Part shown: one piece after another, positions 1 to 11,310 of the stretch
How positions within the stretch are numbered: position 1 is the first letter of the stretch
How the letters are laid out: every line of letters begins with the position of its first letter
NCBI RefSeq assembly: GCF_000422825.1
Contig: NZ_KE383929.1
Coordinates: forward strand, 124,001-188,000
DNA: 64,000 bases
Source of the DNA: Nocardioides insulae DSM 17944
GTDB lineage: Bacteria; Actinomycetota; Actinomycetes; Propionibacteriales; Nocardioidaceae
Direction of reading: 5' to 3'
Notes under the pieces: generated by a model
Database searches by the model: none
What the model was told of the DNA's origin: nothing
Seen by the model: only the letters and a program-made list of their open reading frames with translations
Program-made: the position numbers and the translations under genes

Positions 1-651
1 GGCGTGACGATCCCCAAGATCCGGTTCCTCGAGGACAAGGGGCTGATCAAGCCCCAGCGCACCCCGGCCGGCTACCGCAAGTTCAGTCACGCCGACGTCG
101 AGCGGCTGCGCTACATCCTCCGCGTGCAGCGCGACCACTATCTGCCGCTCAAGGTGATCGGCGAGCACCTGGACGCGATGGACCGCGGCATGGAGCCGCC
201 GCCGCTGCAACCGGTCGTGCCCACCGTCCCCGAGGTCGTCCTCGCCGCCGACGGGATGCCCGGCAAGGAGTCCTTCCAGCGGCGCGACGACCTGCGCGTC
301 TCCCGGCGTGAGCTGATCAAGATCGCCGAGGTGAGCGAGGAGCTCCTGACCGAGCTGGAACAACACGGCCTGGTGACCGCGCTGCGCACCGGGCACTACG
401 ACACCGATGCGCTGGTGATCGCACGCGCGGCCCGGGAACTGGGCGAGTACGGCATCGAGCCCCGGCACCTGCGGTCCTTCCGCACCGCCGCGGACCGCGA
501 GGTCGGACTGATCGAGCAGGTCGTCATGCCGCACCGCAGAGCCAGCGACGCCGCCGCGTCGGCGCGGGCGGAGGAGACCGCCAGCGAGGTGGCCGCACTG
601 GCCGTCCGGTTGCACGCCACCTTGATCAAGGCGGGTCTGCGGCGGCGCTGA
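1..651 (+). CDS. ftsR: MerR-family regulator, FtsR type (5' truncated by window edge)
   Basis: This is a MerR-type DNA-binding regulator whose reading frame is already open at base 1, so its first 15-20 residues (start of the winged helix) lie outside the window. The visible N-terminus, TIPKIRFLEDKGLIKP, is the classic MerR recognition region and is followed by YRKFSHADVERLRYILRVQ, the second helix-turn-helix part. A long C-terminal region (about residues 60-215) has the size of the FtsR/Rv1828 family rather than of metal-sensing MerR proteins, and no cysteine cluster is present. The family is known from Corynebacterium FtsR, an activator of ftsZ. The neighbours (DUF151, second MerR, gcvP) match the order of M. 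tuberculosis Rv1828-Rv1832, which supports the name. The GTG at base 4 is internal, not the real start. A hairpin at 666-688 follows the stop. Confidence 0.88.
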   Translation, partial: GVTIPKIRFLEDKGLIKPQRTPAGYRKFSHADVERLRYILRVQRDHYLPLKVIGEHLDAMDRGMEPPPLQPVVPTVPEVVLAADGMPGKESFQRRDDLRVSRRELIKIAEVSEELLTELEQHGLVTALRTGHYDTDALVIARAARELGEYGIEPRHLRSFRTAADREVGLIEQVVMPHRRASDAAASARAEETASEVAALAVRLHATLIKAGLRRR

Positions 652-665
652 GCCTCGCTGACCCC

Positions 666-688
666 GCCGCACGCAGTCCTCGTGCGGC
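666..688 (+). terminator. Hairpin after ftsR
   Basis: An 8-bp perfect GC-rich stem, GCCGCACG/CGTGCGGC, with a 7-nt loop lies 14 bases after the ftsR stop and just before the next promoter. There is no clear U-run, as is common in actinobacterial terminators. Confidence 0.5.
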
Positions 689-701
689 CTCGGACTCGGA
701 G

Positions 702-707
702 TAGGGT
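702..707 (+). promoter_or_regulatory. -10 box of leaderless promoter for the DUF151 gene
   Basis: TAGGGT fits the actinobacterial -10 consensus TANNNT and is followed by exactly 6 nt and then GTG at 714, so transcription should begin at or next to the start codon. Confidence 0.55.
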
Positions 708-713
708 GGAAAT

Positions 714-1181
714 GTGCGCGAAGTCGATGTGATGGGCGTCCGGGTCGAGATGCCTTCCAACAGCCCGATCGTGCTCCTGCGTGAGTCCGGCGGGGAGCGC
801 TACCTCCCCATCTGGATCGGGGCGGTGGAGGCGACCGCGATCGCGTTCGCCCAGCAGGGCGTCGTACCTCCGCGGCCGCTCACGCACGACCTGCTCAAGG
901 ATGTTCTCGAGGCCACCGGCAACGAGCTCCTCGAGGTCCAGATCACCAACGTCACCGACGGGGTCTTCTACGCCACCCTGGTGCTCTCCTCCGGCGCCGA
1001 GGTCAGCGCCCGGCCCTCCGACTCCATCGCGCTGGCGCTGCGCACCGGCACCCGGATCGTGTGTGCCGACGACGTCCTCGACGAGGCCGGCCTCGCGGTC
1101 CCTGCCGAGCAGGAGGACGAGGTGGAGAAGTTCCGGGAGTTCCTCGACCACGTCTCACCCGAGGACTTCGACGCCCACTGA
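714..1181 (+). CDS. Bifunctional nuclease family protein (DUF151)
   Basis: The 155-residue product is a full-length DUF151 protein. Its start (REVDVMGVRVEMPSNSPIV), the core ERYLPIWIGAVEATAIA and the segment RPLTHDLLKDVL are hallmarks of the family, known in plants as bifunctional nucleases and present as a single conserved copy in most actinobacteria (Rv1829 in M. tuberculosis). Its exact bacterial role is not settled. It is presumably cytosolic; no signal peptide is seen. The acidic C-terminus (EDEVEKFREFLDHVSPEDF) is typical. The GTG start at 714 is chosen because the conserved N-terminus begins there and a TANNNT box sits 6 nt upstream, suggesting a leaderless mRNA. It lies between two MerR-type genes, the arrangement seen in mycobacteria. 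Confidence 0.93.
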   Translation: MREVDVMGVRVEMPSNSPIVLLRESGGERYLPIWIGAVEATAIAFAQQGVVPPRPLTHDLLKDVLEATGNELLEVQITNVTDGVFYATLVLSSGAEVSARPSDSIALALRTGTRIVCADDVLDEAGLAVPAEQEDEVEKFREFLDHVSPEDFDAH

Positions 1182-1209
1182 CCCGAGCCGGCGGCCCGCC
1201 GGTCAGGTC
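1180..1209 (+). terminator. Possible hairpin after DUF151 gene
   Basis: CCGGCGGCCCGCCGG at 1188-1202 is a perfect 7+1+7 palindrome flanked by GACC (1180-1183) and GGTC (1206-1209), which could extend the stem. It begins on the stop codon of the DUF151 gene. Weak evidence, based only on symmetry. Confidence 0.3.
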
Positions 1210-1440
1210 GCAGGCTGCGTGGCTCGCGAGGGTTTCTCGGTCCTGACCGCCCGAGCGTGGCGGCGTACGTCTGCGCCGACCCGACCGCTGGTCCACACCG
1301 AGTCCACGTCCGTGAACGACCGAGCCGGTCCGGCCCATCCAGGCAACTCACCGGGTACGGGACGCGGTGGCGATGGTCACGGTGTCGCTGCGGGCCACGG
1401 CGGGGCGTCAGTCGACGGGGGCGACACGCCGCCGCGCTCG

Positions 1441-1469
1441 TTGACCGACCCCGACCGCACATCTACCTT
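1441..1469 (+). promoter_or_regulatory. Promoter of second MerR gene
   Basis: TTGACC (1441-1446), a 17-nt spacer and TACCTT (1464-1469) fit a -35/-10 pair of the housekeeping type (TTGAC and TANNNT). Transcription would start near 1476, leaving a leader of about 87 nt. Confidence 0.5.
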
Positions 1470-1483
1470 GAAGTGTCTCCGGT

Positions 1484-1533
1484 GTAACTCCACCGCTGCA
1501 CTTCGGTCGCGGCCCTTCCCCCTCAGGAGTTAC
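1484..1533 (+). promoter_or_regulatory. Inverted repeat in MerR leader, candidate operator
   Basis: GTAACTCC (1484-1491) and GGAGTTAC (1526-1533) are perfect 8-bp inverted repeats 34 nt apart. GAAGTG (1470-1475) and CACTTC (1499-1504) form a second overlapping pair. Their place in the leader of a MerR gene suggests autoregulation, but binding is inferred. Confidence 0.35.
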
Positions 1534-1562
1534 GCTCAACGGAGTAGACCACGGAGGACCGC

Positions 1563-2150
1563 GTGAACGAGCACGAGCAGGAGGCTGCCGAGGCAGCTCT
1601 GGCCGCGCACCAGGCGGAGGAGCAGGGGCTGCTCTTCACCGATGATGTATCCCCTCTGCCCCGAGACGCCGGCTACCGCGGTCCCACCGCGTGCAACGTC
1701 GCCGGCATCACCTATCGCCAGCTCGACTACTGGGCACGCACCGGGCTGGTCGAGCCCAGTGTCCGCGGTGCGACCGGATCAGGCACCCAGCGGCTGTACT
1801 CCTTCCGCGACATCCTCATCCTGAAGGTGATCAAGCGGCTGCTCGATGCCGGGATCTCCCTCCAGCAGATCCGCGGTGCGGTCACGCACCTGCGTGAGCG
1901 CGGCACCGACGACCTCACCCGGGTGACCCTCATGAGCGACGGCGCCTCGGTCTACGAGTGCACCAGCAACGACGAGGTCATCGACCTGCTCCAGGGTGGG
2001 CAGGGCGTCTTCGGGATCGCCATCGGAGGAGTCTGGCGGGAGATCGAGGGCACCCTCTCCGATCTGCCGAGCGAACGCACCGACACCGCGGCCGCCGCCG
2101 ACCAGAACGACGAGCTCGCCGCCCGACGCGCCGCTCGTACGGCCGGCTGA
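1563..2150 (+). CDS. MerR-family regulator (Rv1830-like)
   Basis: The product is a 195-residue MerR-type transcriptional regulator. After an acidic N-terminal extension of about 35 residues comes the winged helix: GYRGPTACNVAGITYRQLDYW, then the recognition wing and LYSFRDILILKVIKRLLDAGI. The C-terminal part (LTRVTLMSDGASVYECTSN and GVFGIAIGGVWREIEG) is characteristic of the Rv1830 group; Rv1830 of M. tuberculosis has been named resR and linked to antibiotic resilience and cell-size control. No metal-binding cysteines are seen, so it is not a metal sensor. The start is chosen from GTG at 1563 behind a weak GGAGGACC-type Shine-Dalgarno. It sits between DUF151 and gcvP, exactly as in mycobacteria. 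The leader has inverted repeats that may be its own operator. Confidence 0.9.
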   Translation: MNEHEQEAAEAALAAHQAEEQGLLFTDDVSPLPRDAGYRGPTACNVAGITYRQLDYWARTGLVEPSVRGATGSGTQRLYSFRDILILKVIKRLLDAGISLQQIRGAVTHLRERGTDDLTRVTLMSDGASVYECTSNDEVIDLLQGGQGVFGIAIGGVWREIEGTLSDLPSERTDTAAAADQNDELAARRAARTAG

Positions 2151-2172
2151 GCCGCCGCCGCACGAGCCATTC

Positions 2173-2200
2173 GGCCCCGATCCCCACCAGGATCGGGGCC
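2173..2200 (+). terminator. Strong terminator hairpin after MerR gene
   Basis: Perfect 11-bp stem GGCCCCGATCC / GGATCGGGGCC with a CCACCA loop, 22 bases after the MerR stop. It separates this unit from the riboswitch-controlled gcvP unit. Confidence 0.75.
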
Positions 2201-2274
2201 GCGTCGCGTCCGGAGCGGGACTGTTCCGAGGAGGACCCGTGGACGCGGACACGGCGTTCCGGAGCCCCGGGCAG

Positions 2275-2280
2275 TATGCT
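2275..2280 (+). promoter_or_regulatory. -10 box of gcvP promoter
   Basis: TATGCT fits TANNNT and lies about 15 nt before the first conserved base of the glycine aptamer, so the transcript would begin with the riboswitch. No clear -35 was found. Confidence 0.4.
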
Positions 2281-2295
2281 GGGTCTCGCTGTACA

Positions 2296-2455
2296 TCCCG
2301 CGTGGGAGAGCTCCGAGGAGATCGTGCGGAGCGCCGAAGGGGCAATTCCTCCCCGGAATCTCTCAGGCAACGCGACCATGTGGGCCAGGCAACTCTGAAG
2401 CCATGTCGAAAGGCCATGTCGCCGGACTGGTGTGTGTGACAGAGGGGGAGGGACC
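2296..2455 (+). ncRNA. Glycine riboswitch
   Basis: The leader of gcvP contains the conserved blocks of a glycine aptamer in the right order: GGGAGAG (2304-2310), GCCGAAGGGGCAA (2333-2345), CCGGAATCTCTCAGGCA (2353-2369), ACTCTG (about 2392-2397) and GACAGAGG near 2438-2445. This is one aptamer rather than the tandem form. Glycine-responsive elements of this class turn on the glycine cleavage system when glycine is abundant. The gene downstream, gcvP, fits this logic. The regulatory mechanism (translation or termination) cannot be told from sequence alone, but the distance to the ribosome-binding site at 2473 is short. Confidence 0.92.
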
Positions 2456-2482
2456 GACCCGTCCGCATCCCCAGGAGCATCC

Positions 2483-5350
<2,868 letters not shown>

Positions 5351-5395
5351 GCCCCGGCCCGGGTCAGGGCCAGCCCGGATCCATCGATCCTGCGT

Positions 5396-5433
5396 CCGCA
5401 GCCGGCGCCGCCATCCGGCGGTGCCGGCTGCGG
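5396..5433 (+). terminator. Very strong bidirectional terminator between gcvP and sbcC
   Basis: CCGCAGCCGGCGCCGCC (5396-5412), loop ATCC, and GGCGGTGCCGGCTGCGG (5417-5433) form a 17-bp stem in which only one pair is G-U. It lies between two convergent genes and can serve both strands. Confidence 0.85.
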
Positions 5434-5531
5434 TGTCGCACCGCGATCGGCCTCAGACCCGTCGGCGCTCCGCCTTGCCGGCACATCCGTCCGGTGAACG
5501 CTCGCGACGGCGAAGATCGATGGACCCAGGC

Positions 5532-8453
5532 TCAGTCCGCGCGCACCTGAACGGTGGAGCCCGCCCGGGCCTTGCTCACCACCAGTTGGGCCGGGATGCG
5601 GTCGCGCATCTCGGCCACGTGGCTGACCACCCCGACCACCCGACCGCCATCGCGGAGCGCGTCGAGGGTGTCCATCACGTCGTCGAGCGTGTCAGCGTCG
5701 AGCGAGCCGAACCCCTCGTCGACGAAGAGGGTGTCGAGCTCGGCGCCCCCGGCTTCCTGCGTGATCACGTCGGCCAGTCCGAGGGCGAGGGCGAGAGAGA
5801 CCACGAAGGTCTCACCGCCGGACAGGGTCGCCGGGTCTCGGGACTCACCCGACCAGTCGTCGCGGATCAGCAGGCTGAGCCCGCCGCGAGTGTCGCGCGC
5901 CCCGCGCTCGGCGGAGTGCTCCAGGCTGTAGCGCTGGTCGCTCATCCGCGCCAGTCGCTCGTTGGCGGCCGCGACCACCTGGGTGAGGCGGTAGGCGACG
6001 ACGTAGGCGGCGAGCCGCATCTTCAGCCGGTTGTCGGGGTGCTTGCCCTCGACGAACTGCGAGACGGACTCGGCAAGCCGCAGCTCCCGCTGCAGGGGAG
6101 CCCAGCTGCCCAGCTCTCCTGCGAGGTCTCCGTGAAGCGCCCGGAGACGGCCGGCCCGCCTGCTGGTGCCTCGCGCCGCAGCGGCGCTGTCGTTGGCCCC
6201 CGCGAGGGCGGCGCGATGAGCCTCGCCCAGGTCATCGAGTGACGGGACCTCGGCGGCCAGCAGCTCGTCGGCGTCGGGCTCGGCCAGGACGGCCTCGGTG
6301 ACCGCGAGGTCGCGGTCGTGCGCTCGGAGGCGCTGCTCCAACTCCTCCACCGTGCCGGCAGGGAGTGCCTGCCGGACCGCGTCGTCGACCGAGTCGAAGC
6401 CGGCCGAGGCACTCGCCTCCTCCACCGTGGCGGTGGCCGAGGCCAGGGCCGCGCGGGTGCGCTCAGCCTGTTCGAGCGCGGCGAGGTCGTCCTGCCGCTG
6501 CCGCACCTCGGCGCCCAAGGCCTCGGCCAGCCCGCCCAGCGTGTCGTGCTCGGTCTCCTCGAGCATCGCGGAGACGACCGCCTCGAGCCGGTCGCGCTGA
6601 GCCGTCACCGCGCGGGACTGCTCATGCAGCTTGGCAACCTCGACGCTGAGGTCGTTCAGCAGGGCACGCTGATCACTCTCGCGCTGCTCAGCGGCGGCCA
6701 GGTCGGCCCGGAGCTGGGGCAGCCGGGCAGCAGCGCTCCGCAGTTCGCGAAGCGTGGCCGTGAGGGACTCCCGGGTGTGCCCGGTGGCCTGCTCACGTGC
6801 GATGCGGAGGCGGGTGGTCTGCTCACCGAGCGTGAGACCCAGGACATGCTCCGCGGAGTTGGCGTCGTCGACCTCGTGCTGGGCGGCCCGTTCGGCGGCC
6901 GCATCGGCCGCCCCCTCGACCGGGGCGGCCTTCGCCGGATGCTCGGCCGACCCGCAGACCGGGCAGTCGGCTCCGACCGCGAGCCCACCCGCCAACTCGG
7001 CCGCCATGTGGTTGAGCCGCTCCTGCCGCACGTCGATCAGGCGCTCCCTGGCGGTGAGCACCCGCTCGCGAGCGGCCTGGTGCTCGGCATGGAGCGCCTC
7101 GACTCGCGGCCCCAGCTCGTCGGCCATCACCAGCGAATCCAGTCTCGCGGCGGTGGCCTCGACCTTGCCGTCCGCTTCGTGGCCCGCCTCCAGTTCCTGC
7201 CGCAGGGCTGCCACGGCGCCGGGGAGGCGCTCGCACTCGGCCCGGGCCGTGGCCCGGGCCTGCTCCGCCCCGGTCAACCGATCGGCGATGGTCGTCAGCT
7301 CGGCCCGGGTGCCGTCCAACTCCTGCTCCCGTGGGAGCAGACCTCGGACCGTGGTGAGCCGCTCGTTGAGCTCATCGATCGCGGTCCGCAGCTCGGCCCT
7401 GCTGATGGTCTGGCGCACGGCGGCAGTGGCGTCGCGGTGGGCCCGGCGGGCCTGCTCGGCGACCCGGGCGAGCGGCAGGACAGTGGCCGCCCGGTGCGCG
7501 GCGGCGAGCCGGGTGCGGATCTGGGCCATCTCGCTCGTGTGAGCCCCGAGTCGCTCATGGTCGTCCTGGGCCCGCAACACTCGGGCGCGTCGGGTGGCGA
7601 GCTGACGCGCGGCATCGAGGCGCTGGCGGGTGGCGACCTCGTGCTCGGCGGCCTCGACGCGATCGCGCTCCGCGGACTGAGCGGCCGCATCGGCGGCGCG
7701 GAGGGTCTCGGCGGACCAGACCTCGAGCGAACCGTCCTCGGCGGGGGCGGCGAGGTCGGCCGGATCCCAGGCCCCGGGAAGATCGGCGCCGGCGGTCTCG
7801 CTGACCCGGCTGACGACGTCGGCGAGGGTCTTGTGGGCGGAGTCCGAGCGGTGCCGCAGGTCGAGGCGATGCTCGCGCAGCCAGTGCTCCACCTCGGCGT
7901 AACGACGGGTGCGGAAGAGCCGCTGCAGCAACTCCTGTCGCTCCTCGGACTTCGCCCGCAGGAAGGCCTGGAAGCGGCCCTGGGGCAGCATCGCGACCTG
8001 GGTGAACTGGCTCAGGGTCATGCCGAGCAGTTCGGTGACCTGATGGCCCGCCTCGTCGAGTCGGGTGGAGAGGGTGCTCCATTCCCCGTCGACGCGCTCG
8101 GCCAGCACGACCGAGGCCTGCTGGGTCGTGGTGCCGGATCCGCGTTTCTTGGGCCGCTCCCAGGAGGGACTACGGGTGATGCGGAACCGACGGCCGGCCA
8201 CGGTGGTCTCGAGCTCGACCCGCGGGGCCGCGCCCGGCGCGGCATGGTCGGACCGCAGCCGCTTGGCCATCGCCCGGTCGCCGGGGACATCGCCGTAGAG
8301 GGCGAAGCAGACGGCGTCCAGGACGCTGGTCTTGCCCGCGCCGGTGGGACCGGTGAAGAGGAAGAGCCCGGCGTCGGAGAGCCGATCGAAGTCGACCCGG
8401 ACAGTCTCGGTGAAGGGCCCGAAGGCGGTGATCTCCACGGTGTGCAGGCGCAT
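5532..8453 (-). CDS. sbcC: Exonuclease SbcCD, ATPase subunit C
   Basis: The 973-residue product is the SMC/Rad50-like ATPase of the SbcCD nuclease, which opens hairpins and trims protein-blocked DNA ends. The N-terminus carries FGPF and the Walker A motif GPTGAGKTSVLDAV (about residues 35-45). Two long coiled-coil arms rich in Ala, Glu, Arg and Leu flank the zinc hook CPVC (near residue 497). The C-terminus has the ABC signature TLSGGETFVVSLALALGLAD and Walker B TLFVDEGFGSLD. The ATG at 8453 overlaps the sbcD stop (TGATG), so translation is coupled to sbcD, its partner. Length is normal for actinobacterial SbcC. Confidence 0.95.
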   Translation of the reverse strand: MRLHTVEITAFGPFTETVRVDFDRLSDAGLFLFTGPTGAGKTSVLDAVCFALYGDVPGDRAMAKRLRSDHAAPGAAPRVELETTVAGRRFRITRSPSWERPKKRGSGTTTQQASVVLAERVDGEWSTLSTRLDEAGHQVTELLGMTLSQFTQVAMLPQGRFQAFLRAKSEERQELLQRLFRTRRYAEVEHWLREHRLDLRHRSDSAHKTLADVVSRVSETAGADLPGAWDPADLAAPAEDGSLEVWSAETLRAADAAAQSAERDRVEAAEHEVATRQRLDAARQLATRRARVLRAQDDHERLGAHTSEMAQIRTRLAAAHRAATVLPLARVAEQARRAHRDATAAVRQTISRAELRTAIDELNERLTTVRGLLPREQELDGTRAELTTIADRLTGAEQARATARAECERLPGAVAALRQELEAGHEADGKVEATAARLDSLVMADELGPRVEALHAEHQAARERVLTARERLIDVRQERLNHMAAELAGGLAVGADCPVCGSAEHPAKAAPVEGAADAAAERAAQHEVDDANSAEHVLGLTLGEQTTRLRIAREQATGHTRESLTATLRELRSAAARLPQLRADLAAAEQRESDQRALLNDLSVEVAKLHEQSRAVTAQRDRLEAVVSAMLEETEHDTLGGLAEALGAEVRQRQDDLAALEQAERTRAALASATATVEEASASAGFDSVDDAVRQALPAGTVEELEQRLRAHDRDLAVTEAVLAEPDADELLAAEVPSLDDLGEAHRAALAGANDSAAAARGTSRRAGRLRALHGDLAGELGSWAPLQRELRLAESVSQFVEGKHPDNRLKMRLAAYVVAYRLTQVVAAANERLARMSDQRYSLEHSAERGARDTRGGLSLLIRDDWSGESRDPATLSGGETFVVSLALALGLADVITQEAGGAELDTLFVDEGFGSLDADTLDDVMDTLDALRDGGRVVGVVSHVAEMRDRIPAQLVVSKARAGSTVQVRAD

Positions 8454-9940
8454 CAGAACAGGGTCTCCGCGTAGTCGTCGGCGGCGTCGGAGCGAGTGGG
8501 CGCGACGGCGTCGCGCTCCGGTGAAGGTGAACGCTCCAGGTCCGGTCCCCGCGACCCGGGCCCCGGCTCCGGCCCGACGGGACCCGGCGCCGTGGCTTCC
8601 TCGGAGTCACGATCCGCTACGGGAGCGGGAGAAGGTTCGGACGGCGACGTCGGCCCCGTGCCCTCGAGAGCATCGGACGGCTCAGCCTGGGGGCGCGCAG
8701 TTGGCGCAGAATCGGTGGATCCGGGCTCAGGGGCTGCGGCCGGGCCCGAGACGATGAGCGGGGCGACGGGCTCGTCGTCGCTGACCAGGTGATCGAGGTC
8801 AGGGTCCTCACAACACGCGTCGACGGCCAGGTCCAGCAGGGCGGCTTCGGCGGCGGAGGGAGCGGTGCCCCGCAGTTCGGTGACGAACTCACGGACCAGG
8901 TCGCGGTCACGGACCCGGTGGCCGAGCGTCGGCATCCGCCCGATTACGGGAGCAGTGGCCTCGAAGCCGAGCACCAGGGTGTGCGGGAAACGGCGGCGCA
9001 GCCGCTCCATGGCCTGCATCGGTCGCACCGGGTCGGTCAGCGTGGCCTGCACCCAGGACTGCTCGTGCCGGCCGAGCGCCGGGTCGGTGAGCAACGTCTC
9101 CAGCTCGCCGCGGAGGCGGGCCAGCGGGCGCGGCACCGGGGCCTCGATGAAGGCGGCCGAGGTGAGGCCCGAGGCGCCCAGCTCGACCAGCCAGGTGCCC
9201 TTGCGCTGATCGGCCTCGGAGAAGGAGTAGGCCAGCGGCGACCCGCTGTAACGGACCGTCTCGGTCAGGGTGTGCCGGCCGTGCAGATGGCCGAGCGCGG
9301 TGTAGGAGATGCCCTCGAACAGGGTGGTCGGCACGATCGAGACGCCACCGACGGAGATGTCACGCTCGGACTCCGAGGGCTCCGGGGCGGACTGACCGGC
9401 CACGAAGGCGTGCGCCAGCACGACCGACCGGGTGGCCCCGGAACGTCCCGCCAGGTCTGCTCGGACCCGTCGCATGGCCTCGCCCAGCGCGGCGGCGTGG
9501 GAGCGGACCGGCAACTGCCAGGGCTCCCGGACGGCGTCAGGGTCGAGGTAGGGGAGGCCGTGCACGGCCACCGGACCATGCTCATCCCCGAGCAACACCG
9601 GCCGCCCCACGCGGCCGGCGTCGGCACGGATGTAGACCCCTGCTGCGTCGATCAGCCGGGAGCTGAAGCCCAGTCGACGAGCGGAGTCGTGATTGCCGCT
9701 GGTGATCACCACCTGGGCCCGGGAGGCCGCCAGTCGGGCCAGCGCCTCGTCGGCCAACTGGACGGCGTCGACCGGGGGCAGGGCCCGGTCGTAGACGTCA
9801 CCGGCGAGAACGACCAGATCCACCTGCTCCTGCTCGACCACGTCGAGCAGGTGGTCGACGAAGGCGGCCTGATGGACGAGCATGCCCTCCCGGTGGAAGG
9901 ACCGCCCCAGGTGCCAGTCGGAGGTGTGCAGGATCCGCAT
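8453..9940 (-). CDS. sbcD: Exonuclease SbcCD, nuclease subunit D
   Basis: This is the Mre11-like metallo-phosphoesterase that acts with SbcC. The metal-binding motifs are present: MRILHTSDWHLGR at the start, DLVVLAGDVYDR, VITSGNHDSARRLG, and GHLHGRH. The start is ATG 9940, which begins the conserved sequence; an upstream TTG three codons earlier is less likely. TAGGTT lies 7 nt before the ATG, so the operon may start leaderless, although GAGGGG could also act as a Shine-Dalgarno. The protein is 495 residues, about 100 longer than most SbcD: after about residue 385 it continues as a Pro/Glu/Ser/Asp-rich disordered tail ending in DDYAETLF. Whether the tail has a function is unknown. Confidence 0.94.
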   Translation of the reverse strand: MRILHTSDWHLGRSFHREGMLVHQAAFVDHLLDVVEQEQVDLVVLAGDVYDRALPPVDAVQLADEALARLAASRAQVVITSGNHDSARRLGFSSRLIDAAGVYIRADAGRVGRPVLLGDEHGPVAVHGLPYLDPDAVREPWQLPVRSHAAALGEAMRRVRADLAGRSGATRSVVLAHAFVAGQSAPEPSESERDISVGGVSIVPTTLFEGISYTALGHLHGRHTLTETVRYSGSPLAYSFSEADQRKGTWLVELGASGLTSAAFIEAPVPRPLARLRGELETLLTDPALGRHEQSWVQATLTDPVRPMQAMERLRRRFPHTLVLGFEATAPVIGRMPTLGHRVRDRDLVREFVTELRGTAPSAAEAALLDLAVDACCEDPDLDHLVSDDEPVAPLIVSGPAAAPEPGSTDSAPTARPQAEPSDALEGTGPTSPSEPSPAPVADRDSEEATAPGPVGPEPGPGSRGPDLERSPSPERDAVAPTRSDAADDYAETLF

Positions 9941-9947
9941 ACCCCTC

Positions 9948-9953
9948 AACCTA
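9948..9953 (-). promoter_or_regulatory. -10 box of sbcDC operon
   Basis: TAGGTT on the minus strand is followed by 7 nt (GAGGGGT) and ATG 9940. This suits a leaderless start, though the spacer also resembles a Shine-Dalgarno. Confidence 0.45.
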
Positions 9954-10041
9954 GGAGCGACCGCCGACAGTCTTGCTCACCCACGCCGAGACCCCCCATG
10001 TGACGCTGCCCGGCGACAGCCGTCCGATCCGTGCGGACCGG

Positions 10042-11310
10042 TCAGCGGCGCGCGATCCAGGAGTCCGCCACCCCCAGCAGTTGGCGGATTCCCGCGGGTA
10101 CGGCGACTTCGGGGTCGGGCGCGAAGAACGGCGAGTGGTTGGCGTACACGCCCTCGGGCAGCCCGCCTCCCTGAGCCAGGGCGGTCAGGCCGTCGGTACC
10201 GAAGCGCTGGGCGGGCACGCCGCCGAAGTGCCAGAACACCGACGGGCACCCGATGCGCGTCCCGAACTCGCCGAAGTCCTCGCTCCCGGCCATCGGCGCG
10301 GGCAGCGTGAACACGGTCCGGCCGCTCCCACGCAGGCTCTCCATCACCCGCTCGGCCGCGGCCTCGTCGTTGACCGTCACGGGGAAGGGATTGAAAGCCT
10401 CCACCGTCGGCGGCTCGGGTGCCTCGGATGCCTCGGCCTCCGCACGTACGATTCGCTCCACCGCGGCGAGGGTCTTGGCCCGCGACTCGGGGGTGAAGGT
10501 GCGCAGGCTCATCAGCACCTCGGCCTGATCCGGGATGACGTTGGCCGCCTGGCCGGCGTTGACCGCCCCGGGCGTGAGCACGGGGGCGAGGGAGAGCGGG
10601 GCCTGCTGTGCCGAGTAGGTCTGCAGTCGCATGATGACGGCGGCGGCGAGGACCACGGGGCTGACCGCCCGCTCGGGCGAGGAGGCGTGGCCGCCGGCAC
10701 CGTTCAGGGTGAGTCGGAGACTGTCCGAGGCCGCCATCAGGACGCCGGGCCGGGTGGCCACCACGCCACCGGGGAACGGGGCCACGTGCTGCCCCAGGCA
10801 CACCTCGGGCGGCGGGATGAGATCGAGCAGACCGTCGTCCAGCATCGCGCGGGCGCCGCTGCCAACCTCCTCTGCGGGCTGGAAGACGGCGACGACGGTG
10901 CCGCTCCAGGCCTGTGGATTGGCGCTGAGCTGGGCGCAGGCGCCGAGGAGCGACGCGGTGTGTACGTCGTGGCCGCACGCGTGCATGACGCCCTGCTCCA
11001 CCGAGGCGTAGGAGAGCCCGGTGGCCTCCGCCACGGGGAGCGCGTCCATGTCGGCGCGCAGCAGGATGGTCGGTCCCTCGCCGTTCTCGAGTACGCCGGC
11101 CACGCCGGTTCCGCCGATCCCCTCGGTGACCTGCCAGCCGGTCAGGGCGCGGAGCGTCTGTGCGACCACGGCGGCGGTGCGCGTCTCGGCGAAGGCCACC
11201 TCGGGGTGGCGGTGGAGGTCGCGATAGACCTCCTGCCAGTGCTCGAGACGATCCTCCAGCCCGAGGGTCAGGGCCGGGGACACGGTTTCAGAGGACGGCG
11301 GGGTCGACAT
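10042..11310 (-). CDS. M20-family amidohydrolase (peptidase M20D)
   Basis: A 422-residue zinc-dependent amidohydrolase of the M20D group (hippurate hydrolase, N-acyl amino acid or IAA-conjugate hydrolases). Visible motifs are VYRDLHRHPEVAFAETRTA near the start, LRADMDALPV, MHACGHDVHTASLLG (metal ligands near residue 110), VFQPAEEVGSG and the late AGSEDFGEFG. A lid/dimer domain separates the two halves. The start ATG 11310 follows AGGAGAAG; upstream in-frame sequence is not protein-like. It is probably cytosolic because no signal peptide is present. A paralogue of the same group lies at 57548-58771. The exact substrate cannot be read from the sequence. Confidence 0.9.
   Translation of the reverse strand: MSTPPSSETVSPALTLGLEDRLEHWQEVYRDLHRHPEVAFAETRTAAVVAQTLRALTGWQVTEGIGGTGVAGVLENGEGPTILLRADMDALPVAEATGLSYASVEQGVMHACGHDVHTASLLGACAQLSANPQAWSGTVVAVFQPAEEVGSGARAMLDDGLLDLIPPPEVCLGQHVAPFPGGVVATRPGVLMAASDSLRLTLNGAGGHASSPERAVSPVVLAAAVIMRLQTYSAQQAPLSLAPVLTPGAVNAGQAANVIPDQAEVLMSLRTFTPESRAKTLAAVERIVRAEAEASEAPEPPTVEAFNPFPVTVNDEAAAERVMESLRGSGRTVFTLPAPMAGSEDFGEFGTRIGCPSVFWHFGGVPAQRFGTDGLTALAQGGGLPEGVYANHSPFFAPDPEVAVPAGIRQLLGVADSWIARR

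Larger units (their letters stand above)
1182..1562 (+). other. 381-bp intergenic region with regulatory symmetry
   Basis: No convincing gene is visible here. The right third carries a promoter-like pair (1441-1469) and two inverted repeats before the MerR gene at 1563. The left two thirds contain only the stem at 1180-1209 and otherwise unremarkable GC-rich sequence. Confidence 0.6.

Noticed and set aside
2432-2482. Upstream GTG start of gcvP at 2432
   Set aside because: It is inside the conserved glycine aptamer, while GTG 2483 has an AGGAG at correct spacing and matches the family length.
6318-8474. 718-codon frame on the plus strand opposite sbcC
   Set aside because: Composition-driven shadow of sbcC; low complexity and no recognisable domains.
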